Below, piece after piece: positions 1 through 6,029 of a DNA stretch of 19,970 nt. The notes beneath the pieces are model-generated. The model saw nothing but the letters and a program-made list of their open reading frames with translations, had not been told where the DNA came from and did not search any database. The DNA is from an uncultured Oscillospiraceae bacterium. Its GTDB lineage: Bacteria; Bacillota; Clostridia; Oscillospirales; Oscillospiraceae. The translations under genes and the position numbers were made by a program. The number at the start of each line of letters is the position of its first letter. Position 1 is the first letter of the stretch. The stretch lies in the NCBI GenBank assembly GCA_910578575.1, contig CAJTQP010000041.1:1-19970 (forward strand). The letters are read 5' to 3'.

Positions 1-3
1 TAT

Positions 4-80
4 GGGCCTTTAGCTCAGTTGGTTAGAGCAACCGGCTCATAACCGGTCGGTCCACGGTTCGAGTCCGTGAAGGCCCACCA
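4..80 (+). tRNA. tRNA-Met (CAT)
   Basis: Complete cloverleaf. The 7-bp acceptor stem pairs GGGCCTT (4-10) with AAGGCCC (70-76), followed by discriminator A and an encoded CCA (78-80). The anticodon stem ACCGG/CCGGT encloses the loop CTCATAA, giving anticodon CAT. The G1-C72 pair argues against initiator tRNA, which normally has a mismatch there. A CAT anticodon could also be tRNA-Ile2 carrying lysidine; sequence alone does not settle this, and elongator Met is preferred. It is the first of four tandem tRNAs, and the cluster may continue upstream of the window. Confidence 0.93.
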
Positions 81-83
81 CAT

Positions 84-159
84 AGGGGTATAGCTCAGTT
101 GGTAGAGCAGCGGTCTCCAAAACCGCGTGCCGAGGGTTCAAGTCCTTCTGCCCCTGCCA
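84..159 (+). tRNA. tRNA-Trp (CCA)
   Basis: Cloverleaf with acceptor AGGGGTA (84-90) pairing TGCCCCT (149-155) with one G-T wobble, discriminator G and an encoded CCA (157-159). The anticodon stem GCGGT/ACCGC encloses CTCCAAA, giving anticodon CCA for tryptophan. It lies 3 nt after the tRNA-Met gene, so both are probably processed from one transcript. Confidence 0.95.
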
Positions 160-163
160 ATAT

Positions 164-240
<77 letters not shown>

Positions 241-245
241 TATTC

Positions 246-321
<76 letters not shown>

Positions 322-323
322 AT

Positions 324-368
324 ATCCCGCTGGAATTATTTCGATTCCGGCGGGATTCTTTTGCCTTT
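324..368 (+). terminator. Rho-independent terminator of the tRNA cluster
   Basis: A 13-bp stem pairs 324-336 with 344-356, with one T-G wobble and a 7-nt loop, followed by a T-rich tail (TCTTTTGCCTTTT). It starts 2 nt after the CCA end of tRNA-Thr, so it closes the tRNA transcript. No convincing separate promoter is visible between it and azlC. Confidence 0.9.
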
Positions 369-411
369 TATGGATCAGTGGGCAACATGCCTACAGGGAG
401 GTCATCACACC

Positions 412-1170
412 ATGCACCCATACTCGCTAAAAGCACCAGAAACCAAGAACGTATTCCGCCAAGGCCTCCGGGACGGCATCCCCATCGGCCTAGGCTACCT
501 GGCGGTGGCCTTCTCCCTGGGCATCACGGCAAAAAACGCCGGGGTCTCCCCCTTCCAGGGCTTTCTCATGAGCCTGCTCACCAATGCCTCCGCCGGGCAA
601 TACGCCGGCATTACCCTCATCGCCGCCGGCAGCACCTATCTGGAAATGGCCATCATGATCCTGGTGGCCAACGCCCGGTATCTGCTGATGAGCTGCGCCA
701 TGAGCCAGCGGATGCACCCGGAATGCCCCTGGTATCACCGGCCCCTGATGGCCTATGATATCACCGACGAGCTCTTCGCCATCGCCATTGCCAGGGAGGG
801 CTATCTGCACCCCTATTACACCTACGGCGCGGTGCTGTCGGCGGCGCCCTTCTGGGCCGTAGGCACCGCCCTGGGCTGCATCGCCGGAAATGTGATGCCC
901 CTGCGGGTCATCAGTGCCCTGAGCGTGGCCCTGTTTGGCATGTTCCTGGCGGTGATTGTTCCGGCGGCCCGAAAGGATAAGGTGATCGCGGGGTTAGTAA
1001 TCGTCTGCTTCGTGGTGAGCTATATCGCCTACCACCTGCCTGCCCTGGCTGCGATTTCCAGCGGGACCAAGACGATTCTCCTCACGGTGGTGATTTCCGC
1101 TGTGGCTGCGATCCTGTTCCCCCATAAAGAGGAGACAGAGGAAGAGAGAACGGAGGAGAAAGCCCCATGA
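412..1170 (+). CDS. azlC: AzlC family branched-chain amino-acid exporter, large subunit
   Basis: 252-residue polytopic membrane protein matching the AzlC/YgaZ family, the large subunit of a two-component exporter of leucine, isoleucine, valine and analogues. The family N-terminal signature is present at residues 22-38 (GIPIGLGYLAVAFSLGI). It is followed by an Ala/Gly-rich second segment near 58-72 and several more hydrophobic helices; the C-terminal tail is acidic. The open frame extends upstream into tRNA-Thr, but ATG 412 is chosen because GGGAGGT (396-402) sits 9 nt before it and the protein then has normal family length. It overlaps azlD by ATGA, so the two are translationally coupled. Function is from family knowledge; substrate specificity is inferred. 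Confidence 0.93.
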   Translation: MHPYSLKAPETKNVFRQGLRDGIPIGLGYLAVAFSLGITAKNAGVSPFQGFLMSLLTNASAGQYAGITLIAAGSTYLEMAIMILVANARYLLMSCAMSQRMHPECPWYHRPLMAYDITDELFAIAIAREGYLHPYYTYGAVLSAAPFWAVGTALGCIAGNVMPLRVISALSVALFGMFLAVIVPAARKDKVIAGLVIVCFVVSYIAYHLPALAAISSGTKTILLTVVISAVAAILFPHKEETEEERTEEKAP

Positions 1171-1484
1171 CACACAATATCTATCTCTATATTTTGGTCA
1201 TGGCCCTGGTGAGCTACGCCATCCGGGTCCTTCCCCTGGTGCTGCTGCGGCGGCAGATCCAAAACCGCTTCCTGCAATCTTTTCTGTACTATGTGCCCTA
1301 CGTGACCCTGGCGGTGATGACCTTCCCCGCCATCCTGGAGGCCACCCAAAGCCCTATTTCCGGCGCCCTGGCCCTGATCGTGGGCATCGTGGCGGCCTGG
1401 TTTGGGGCCAGCTTATTCAAGGTGGCCGTCTCCTGCTGCGCGGTGGTCTTTGTGGCGGAGCTGCTGATGGGCTTGTTGGGCTGA
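1167..1484 (+). CDS. azlD: AzlD family branched-chain amino-acid exporter, small subunit
   Basis: 105-residue protein with about four hydrophobic helices and the family N-terminal pattern of a helix followed by RVLPLVLLRR (residues 20-29). AzlD/YgaH is the small partner required with AzlC for branched-chain amino-acid export. Its ATG lies in the azlC stop codon (ATGA), and a GGAGGAG ribosome site sits within the azlC end at 1152-1158. Length is normal for the family and adjacency to azlC makes the call secure. No terminator is evident before the next promoter, which begins 8 nt downstream. Confidence 0.92.
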   Translation: MTHNIYLYILVMALVSYAIRVLPLVLLRRQIQNRFLQSFLYYVPYVTLAVMTFPAILEATQSPISGALALIVGIVAAWFGASLFKVAVSCCAVVFVAELLMGLLG

Positions 1485-1491
1485 GTTCCTT

Positions 1492-1520
1492 TTGAAAAGC
1501 TGTATAAAATAGTGTATACT
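1492..1520 (+). promoter_or_regulatory. Sigma-A-type promoter for the Uma2 gene
   Basis: TTGAAA (1492-1497) and TATACT (1515-1520) are separated by exactly 17 bp, 34 bp before the chosen ATG at 1554. The placement shows that a longer in-frame start at 1512 would lie inside the promoter and is not used. Confidence 0.78.
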
Positions 1521-1553
1521 GTGATGAGAAGCACTGGGAAAGGAGCGGTTGCA

Positions 1554-2147
1554 ATGGGATTGGCCCAGGAAAGACAGCTGCATACCTTAGCTGACGTATT
1601 GGCTTGGAAGGAAGAGAGCTATATTGAGCTAATTTATGGTGTGCTAGTGGAACAGGAGATTCCACCTCGCATCCATCAAGAAGTTCGAGGAAAATTAGGG
1701 ATGCAGCTTTTCGCTTATGCTATGGGAAAACCCTGTGCAGTTTATAACGTTCCCCTGGCTGTCCGACCATTTGAACGTGACGGAGACCGTCCAGAGGACG
1801 TGGACACCCTGGTGGAACCGGACATCACCGTGGTCTGCGACCAGGATAAGCTGGACGACATGGGCTGTAAGGGTGCACCGGATCTGGTGATGGAGGTTCT
1901 CTCCCCTTCCTCCCAGCGCCACGACCGCTACACCAAGTTCAAGCTCTACCAGCGCGCCGGCGTCCGGGAATACTGGCTGGTGGACCCGGACACCAAGTCC
2001 GTGCAGGTGTTCCTTTTGGAGGACGGGCGCTATAGCGCCATGGACTACGGCGAGGTGGGAGATCATGTAAAGGTGAATGTATTGGAGGGCTGCTCCATTG
2101 ATTTGTCGCTGGTATTTCCGGAGGAAAGCGACGCAGGTGATAACTAA
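1554..2147 (+). CDS. Uma2 family (DUF820) PD-(D/E)XK endonuclease-fold protein
   Basis: 197-residue protein of the Uma2/DUF820 family, a PD-(D/E)XK-fold group common in cyanobacteria and Firmicutes with poorly defined biology. Diagnostic motifs are visible: VEPDITVV (residues 88-95), GAPDLVMEVLSPSS (107-120, with the acidic pair D110/E114) and YQRAGVREYWLVDP (132-145). ATG 1554 is chosen because AGGAG (1541-1545) lies 8 nt upstream and the promoter excludes the earlier start. Base composition changes inside the gene: the first ~240 bp are AT-rich, the rest is as GC-rich as the surrounding chromosome. It has its own promoter and ends 7 bp before the promoter of the next locus. A paralogue lies at 9149-9721. 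Substrate unknown. Confidence 0.87.
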   Translation: MGLAQERQLHTLADVLAWKEESYIELIYGVLVEQEIPPRIHQEVRGKLGMQLFAYAMGKPCAVYNVPLAVRPFERDGDRPEDVDTLVEPDITVVCDQDKLDDMGCKGAPDLVMEVLSPSSQRHDRYTKFKLYQRAGVREYWLVDPDTKSVQVFLLEDGRYSAMDYGEVGDHVKVNVLEGCSIDLSLVFPEESDAGDN

Positions 2148-2154
2148 AAAGTGC

Positions 2155-2183
2155 TTGACAGTCCAATAACTTTTTCGTATAAT
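2155..2183 (+). promoter_or_regulatory. Consensus sigma-A promoter of the HigBA-like locus
   Basis: Exact TTGACA (2155-2160), 17-bp spacer, exact TATAAT (2178-2183). A GGGGGGA ribosome-site-like run follows at 2194-2200. It would drive the toxin remnant and the antitoxin at 2561. Toxin-antitoxin promoters are usually repressed by the antitoxin; no clear operator palindrome was identified here. Confidence 0.88.
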
Positions 2184-2206
2184 GAGCGTAGAAGGGGGGA
2201 CGCTAA

Positions 2207-2574
2207 GGGCACCCAATCTACTTTTATAAAGATAGAAGCGGGAAGGAGCCAATCAAGGAATATATTGCCGCCCTTGCCGCCCGGAACGATAAAGACAGCC
2301 GCATCAAGTTGAAAAAAATACGTGACTATATCAAATACCTCAGCGAACAGGGCTTGCAGGCACGGGAACCCTATGTCAAACACCTCAGTGGAGAAATTTG
2401 GGAGCTCAGACCCACCAGTGACCGCATTTTGTTTGCTGCGTGGGATGGACAGGGTTTTGTCCTACTTCACCACTTTAGAAAACAAACCCAGAAAACCCGC
2501 CGCGAGAAATCGCCCAGGCGAAACGGAATCTGACGGAGTATCAAGAAAGGAGCGAGAAGGATGGAAATGATTAA
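2207..2574 (+). pseudogene. HigB/RelE-like (Gp49 family) toxin, start codon lost and frameshifted
   Basis: Reading from 2207 gives HPIYFYKDRSGKEPIKEYIA, then a RelE/HigB-type core including SGEIWELRP and an FVLLHHF segment: the Gp49-like HigB ribosome-dependent RNase family. Two lesions are visible. There is no ATG, GTG or TTG in frame until TTG 2309, which would remove about 34 residues; the codon 6 nt after the GGGGGGA site is GGG (2207), where an ATG would be expected. Second, the frame runs into TGA at 2531-2533 with an atypical tail. Adding one base in the CCC run at 2496-2498 restores PPREIAQAKRNLTEYQERSE and a stop at 2572-2574 overlapping the antitoxin start. A sequencing error is the alternative for the second lesion. 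Confidence 0.72.
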
Positions 2575-2911
2575 CGAGGGCATGCAACAGGCCCAAGAGA
2601 ACTTGGCGGACCTGAAGAAACGGGGCCGCGCTGCCATTGGCGGAGACGCGTTGGCGTTTATGGACACCCTCCTTTCCCCAGAGGAAATCGCCCAAAGCGA
2701 CCTGCGGGTGGCCATCATCGGGGAGCTCATCAAAGCCCGGCAGGAGAAGGGCATTTCCCAAAAGAAGCTGGAGGAACTCAGCGGGGTGAAGCAGCCGGTG
2801 ATTGCCCGGATGGAAAAAGGTTACACCAGCCCCCAGATCGATACCCTCCTAAAAGTGTTGGCCCCCTTAGGGAAAACCCTGGCGGTGGTGCCATTGAATG
2901 GAGCAAAATAA
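2561..2911 (+). CDS. HigA-like XRE-family antitoxin
   Basis: 116-residue protein with a C-terminal helix-turn-helix of the XRE/Cro type (about residues 52-107; core ISQKKLEELSGVKQPVIARM) and a helical N-terminal segment. The order toxin then antitoxin and the HTH class fit HigBA systems, in which HigA neutralises HigB and represses the operon. AGGAG (2548-2552) lies 8 nt before ATG 2561. The start overlaps the frame-restored toxin end by 14 nt, showing that the two genes were once translationally coupled. The gene is intact although its toxin appears broken, so it may survive as a free regulator or an anti-addiction factor (inference). A strong terminator follows. Confidence 0.85.
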   Translation: MEMINEGMQQAQENLADLKKRGRAAIGGDALAFMDTLLSPEEIAQSDLRVAIIGELIKARQEKGISQKKLEELSGVKQPVIARMEKGYTSPQIDTLLKVLAPLGKTLAVVPLNGAK

Positions 2912-2917
2912 ATCATT

Positions 2918-2953
2918 CGCCCCAATTCCCCCCAGGGAATCGGGGCGTTTTTT
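2918..2953 (+). terminator. Rho-independent terminator after the antitoxin gene
   Basis: A 13-position stem, CGCCCCAATTCCC (2918-2930) against GGGAATCGGGGCG (2935-2947), has one A-C mismatch and a 4-nt loop, followed by T6 (2948-2953). It begins 6 nt after the stop codon. Confidence 0.92.
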
Positions 2954-2981
2954 GTAACCATCCCCGCCCTCCTTCGTGTAT
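2953..2981 (+). promoter_or_regulatory. Possible ECF-type promoter of the first sigma/anti-sigma operon
   Basis: TGTAACC (2953-2959) and CGTGTAT (2975-2981) are separated by about 15-16 bp in the 63-bp gap before the sigma gene. The layout resembles ECF promoters (AAC-containing -35, CGT-containing -10), which are usually recognised by the sigma factor they drive. A related pair, TGTGACA and AGTCTTAT, precedes the second sigma gene. Pattern-based and unproven. Confidence 0.4.
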
Positions 2982-3016
2982 CACAGTAGAGACCAAAGCG
3001 GAGAGGAGCTGACGCC

Positions 3017-3541
3017 ATGCTGACATGGAGAGAGAAACACCGCCGGGCCTTGGAGAAAGCGGTGCGCCGCTTCACCCCTTATGTGGCCACGGTGGTCACC
3101 CGCACCCTGTCGGGCCGGGCCTGCCGGGAGGATGTGGAGGAGTTGACGGCGGACGTGTTCCTGACCCTGTGGGAGCGTTGGGAGACCCTGGACCCGTCAC
3201 GGGACCTGGCCCCCTGGTTGGCGACGGTAGCCCGGAACCGAGCCATCGACTGGCTGCGCTGCCACCACCCCGGAGCCCCCCTGCCCTCAGAGCTCCCAGA
3301 CCCCGCCCCCGGTCCGGCGGAGCTGGCGGAGCGGCGGGAGTGGGCGGCCCGGCTGTGGGCGGCGGTGGACGCCCTGCCAGAGCCGGAGCGCAGCCTGTTT
3401 GTCCGCTACTACTACCAGGAGGAGAAGCTGAAAACCATTGCGGGGGAGCTGGGGCTGAGCCAGTCCGCCGCCAAGCAGCGGCTCTTTCGGGGACGAAAGG
3501 CCCTGAAAGCGCAGTTGCAGGAAGGAGGGGAGGAAGGATGA
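3017..3541 (+). CDS. ECF-type RNA polymerase sigma factor
   Basis: 174-residue sigma-70-family factor with only regions 2 and 4, as in ECF sigmas. Region 2 (about residues 12-82) includes DVEELTADVFLTLWERW and the motif APWLATVARNRAIDWLR. Region 4 (about 112-166) ends in an HTH with LKTIAGELGLSQSAAKQRLFRGRKAL. It redirects RNA polymerase to a small regulon, normally under control of a membrane anti-sigma factor. GGAG (3005-3008) precedes ATG 3017 by 8 nt. The stop overlaps the following gene by ATGA, the usual sigma/anti-sigma coupling. The inducing signal cannot be read from the sequence. Confidence 0.93.
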   Translation: MLTWREKHRRALEKAVRRFTPYVATVVTRTLSGRACREDVEELTADVFLTLWERWETLDPSRDLAPWLATVARNRAIDWLRCHHPGAPLPSELPDPAPGPAELAERREWAARLWAAVDALPEPERSLFVRYYYQEEKLKTIAGELGLSQSAAKQRLFRGRKALKAQLQEGGEEG

Positions 3542-4950
3542 AGTCACGCCTGCAAAGACTCTGGGACGAGACCGTTCCCCAGAAAGGCCCCAGCCCCCGG
3601 CCCCGGCCCCGCGCCGTTCTGCGCCGGGTGCGGCAGGGGATGGCCCCCACCCAGGCCAGCGCCCGGCATCGGAACCTGCTGCGCCGGGTGGTGGTGATCG
3701 CGGTCACGGCAGCCCTGCTGCTGCTGGGCGGCATGGCCCTGGCGGCCAACCAGGGGGAACTGGGGGAGCACAACGTGCTTCAGAGCTTTTTCTACTGGGG
3801 CGAGACGGCCCAGGGGATGGAGACTTTGGTAAACACCCAGCCGGTGACCGTAAGCGACGAGAACTATACCCTCACCCTTACCAGCTCCATTGCCGACCGG
3901 AACGATGTCTACTTCACCCTGGAAATCCGGGCAAAGACCCAGCACGCCAGAGAAGTATTGGCAGGTGGGTTTGTGGGGGGAATGGCAACCAGTAGCACAG
4001 CCACCATACAGGAGGAGTTTGCCGCCAACGGATGGCGTTGCAAACCCAGTTGGATGTGGGGAGGCGCAAGCAACGCCGTGGAGAACTTCGACCCAGAAAC
4101 CGGCACCCAACAGGTGGCCATATCCATGGGTATGGGCCTGGGACTGCGCAAGGAAATGGCGGTGCGCTTTGAGGACATGGAGGAGGGCCTCTGGCTGCGC
4201 TTCCCGGTCAAGCCCCTCTCCCCCATCAAGCGGAGCATCCGCGCGGAAGGCCAGGGCTGCGCCTCCCAAGAGTACGCCGCGGGAAACAAGGTCTATTTGA
4301 AACACATCATCCTGACGCCCCTGTCCGTGTCCATGAAGTTCACCACCGATGCGCACGCCCCCGGTATCCCGGTGATCGACTATCTGTGGAAGGACGGCCA
4401 CGTCAGCAGCTTTGGGGAGATGAACGTGGTGTTCCCCAGCGGGAGCGGCGGGGAAACCTGCAACTATAGCTGGCAGTTCAAAGGCGTCCAGGACATCAGC
4501 CAGATCGAGGCGGTGATTTTTGAGGGGATGGCCTACCCCCTGGACGGCGGCAAGCCCTACCCCTACACCGGTCCCCTGGCCCGCCGTCCCTTCTCCCTCT
4601 CGGCCAGGGAGAACCAAAGCCTTGTGGGGAATACCTATCCCTTCTTCGCCCTGTGTGAGGGCCTGGGGGCGGCGTATTCTTGGGACCCGGAGACGGGGAC
4701 CGCCACGGCCACCTACCGGGATGTGACCCTGACCTTCACCCTGGGAAGCAAGGCGCTCCACGTGAAGAGCGCCACCATGGACCAGGTGTATGAAATGGAG
4801 CATCCGCCCTTGCTTGAGGATGGGGAGCTGTGGGTGGATCAACTGGAGGGGGAATGGAACATCCAGCTCCGGCCCGCCTACAAGGACCTCTGGGGGACCT
4901 TGGAGGAGGACGGAAGGATGAAATTCAACTGCTTCGTGGTGTATCCCTGA
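3538..4950 (+). CDS. Membrane-anchored anti-sigma-like protein (DUF4179-like) with C-terminal copper-amine-oxidase-N-like domain
   Basis: 470 residues: a short basic cytoplasmic N-terminus (1-50), one transmembrane segment (about 51-70, VVVIAVTAALLLLGGMALAA) and a large extracytoplasmic part. The region after the membrane (about 75-345) resembles DUF4179-type proteins that are paired with ECF sigmas in Firmicutes. Residues about 355-440 resemble the copper amine oxidase N-terminal (stalk) domain, with LGAAYSWDPETGTATATY and the PPLLEDGELWVDQL pattern. The frame is open back to 3025, but that part is a shadow of the sigma gene; ATG 3538 overlaps the sigma stop. Likely role: hold the sigma factor at the membrane until an envelope signal is sensed. 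The anti-sigma function is inferred from position and topology. Confidence 0.8.
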   Translation: MKSRLQRLWDETVPQKGPSPRPRPRAVLRRVRQGMAPTQASARHRNLLRRVVVIAVTAALLLLGGMALAANQGELGEHNVLQSFFYWGETAQGMETLVNTQPVTVSDENYTLTLTSSIADRNDVYFTLEIRAKTQHAREVLAGGFVGGMATSSTATIQEEFAANGWRCKPSWMWGGASNAVENFDPETGTQQVAISMGMGLGLRKEMAVRFEDMEEGLWLRFPVKPLSPIKRSIRAEGQGCASQEYAAGNKVYLKHIILTPLSVSMKFTTDAHAPGIPVIDYLWKDGHVSSFGEMNVVFPSGSGGETCNYSWQFKGVQDISQIEAVIFEGMAYPLDGGKPYPYTGPLARRPFSLSARENQSLVGNTYPFFALCEGLGAAYSWDPETGTATATYRDVTLTFTLGSKALHVKSATMDQVYEMEHPPLLEDGELWVDQLEGEWNIQLRPAYKDLWGTLEEDGRMKFNCFVVYP

Positions 4951-4994
4951 CGATGAGGGGGCGTTTGCACCGGGAGGCAGGAAGGATTCCCAGC

Positions 4995-5026
4995 TTGTAA
5001 CTTGCCCTGGGTTGTGGTAATATAAT
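4995..5026 (+). promoter_or_regulatory. Probable promoter of the PD-(D/E)XK nuclease gene
   Basis: TTGTAA (4995-5000) with TAATAT (5018-5023) at 17 bp, overlapping an exact TATAAT at 5021-5026 whose spacing to the same -35 would be 20 bp. The -10 lies about 30 bp before the gene start at 5058. Confidence 0.5.
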
Positions 5027-5057
5027 ACTAGAATCGTAGGAACGTGAGGAGAAGCCC

Positions 5058-5885
5058 ATGACAGCAAGGGAAACCATCGAGAGAAAACACCAGGAGGATT
5101 TACAACGCCTAAAGGGTTTCCGCCTGTTGGACGACGATTTTTTGACCAAATGCTTCGAGGGTGACACCGCGTGTATCCAGCTGGTCCTGCGGATCGTTTT
5201 GGAGATACCGGACCTGGTGGTGGTGGATGTCCGTACCCAGGTATTTGTGGAAAACCTGCTCAACCGCTCCATCCGCCTGGACATTCTGGCCACCGACAGC
5301 GCGGGCCGCAAGATCAACGTGGAAATTCAGCGCTCGGACAAGGGCGCGGGCCGAAAACGGGCAAGATATAACAGCGGCATGATGGACGCCAACCTGTTGC
5401 AGAAGGGCGAGGACTTCGACCAACTGCCAGAAACCTATGTGATTTTTATCACAGAGCACGACGTCATCGGCAAGGGGCAGGCGGTATACCGGGTGGAGCG
5501 CTACTTCGCCGGGACCAACGAGCCCTTTGGCGACGGTTCCCACATCCTCTATGTCAACGGGGCCTACCGGGACGACTCCCCCATCGGGAAATTGATGCAC
5601 GACTTCTCCTGCACGGAAGCGTCGGAGATGCACTATGCTGTGTTGGCGGAGAGAGTACGGTACTTTAAGGAGAGTAAGGAGGGTTCAGCGATCATGTGTA
5701 AAGTGATAGAAGATATGCGCCGGGAAGAACGGGAAGAGGGCCGGCAGGAAGGCCGGCAAGAGAACATGAACGCCATCGCCCGGCGTATGCTGACCGCCGG
5801 ACGATACGCCCTGGAGGAGATCGCGGAGATCTCCGGGCTGTCCCTAGACGAGGTGCGGAAGCTGCAAGGCGCCCAAGGCGCGTAA
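5058..5885 (+). CDS. Rpn/PD-(D/E)XK nuclease family transposase-like protein
   Basis: 275-residue protein of the PD-(D/E)XK nuclease family transposase group (PF12784/Rpn-like), typically multi-copy in clostridial genomes and linked to recombination-promoting nucleases. Visible parts are an N-terminal FRLLDDDFLTKCF segment (residues 21-33) and the nuclease core RLDILATDSAGRKINVEIQ (73-91), with D75, E89 and Q91 as likely active-site residues. Then come an RYNSGMMD region and an Arg/Glu-rich stretch (REEREEGRQEGRQEN, about 224-238) followed by a helix-turn-helix-like end (LEEIAEISGLSLDEVRKL). GTGAGGAG lies just before ATG 5058. No inverted repeats or second transposition gene are visible around it, so it is a single gene rather than an insertion sequence. 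Confidence 0.85.
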   Translation: MTARETIERKHQEDLQRLKGFRLLDDDFLTKCFEGDTACIQLVLRIVLEIPDLVVVDVRTQVFVENLLNRSIRLDILATDSAGRKINVEIQRSDKGAGRKRARYNSGMMDANLLQKGEDFDQLPETYVIFITEHDVIGKGQAVYRVERYFAGTNEPFGDGSHILYVNGAYRDDSPIGKLMHDFSCTEASEMHYAVLAERVRYFKESKEGSAIMCKVIEDMRREEREEGRQEGRQENMNAIARRMLTAGRYALEEIAEISGLSLDEVRKLQGAQGA

Positions 5886-5901
5886 CCCCTGCAAAACAGC
5901 G

Positions 5902-5937
5902 AAAAGGACGGAGACTGACAGGCTCCGTCCTTTTTTT
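5902..5937 (+). terminator. Rho-independent terminator after the nuclease gene
   Basis: Perfect 8-bp stem GGACGGAG (5906-5913) with CTCCGTCC (5923-5930), a 9-nt loop and T7 (5931-5937). AAAA on the 5' side (5902-5905) extends pairing with the T-run and could make it bidirectional. Confidence 0.93.
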
Positions 5938-5958
5938 GTCGCCGCGCCCCAAAATCCC

Positions 5959-5987
5959 TTGACAGCCGAGACGCTTTCCAGTACACT
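5959..5987 (+). promoter_or_regulatory. Sigma-A promoter of the glycosylation operon
   Basis: Exact TTGACA (5959-5964), 17-bp spacer and TACACT (5982-5987), 42 bp before the first gene of the operon. The start of the -10 element is overlapped by an inverted repeat listed separately. Confidence 0.8.
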
Positions 5988-5997
5988 AAAACTGGAA
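5976..5997. promoter_or_regulatory. Inverted repeat overlapping the -10 of the glycosylation operon (possible operator)
   Basis: Perfect 7-bp arms TTCCAGT (5976-5982) and ACTGGAA (5991-5997) with an 8-bp centre that contains most of the -10 element TACACT. The position would let a dimeric repressor block the promoter. No candidate regulator gene sits next to it, so the operator role is only suggested. Confidence 0.4.
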
Positions 5998-6029
5998 TTT
6001 TATAAGTATAAGAAATACGAGGCGTCTCC

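Noticed and set aside
2960..3016. Sigma-A promoter for the first ECF operon
   Set aside because: No acceptable -35/-10 pair was found; only the ECF-like elements at 2953-2981 fit.
3025..3537. 5' extension of the anti-sigma-like frame giving a 641-residue product
   Set aside because: This part reads the ECF sigma gene in another frame and gives a Gly/Pro/Arg-rich low-complexity product; the ATGA overlap and ribosome site support ATG 3538.
3544..5067. 507-residue minus-strand open frame opposite the anti-sigma-like gene
   Set aside because: Its His/Gly/Val-rich composition is the usual shadow of GC-rich codons; the + strand frame has a membrane helix, domain motifs and operon overlap.
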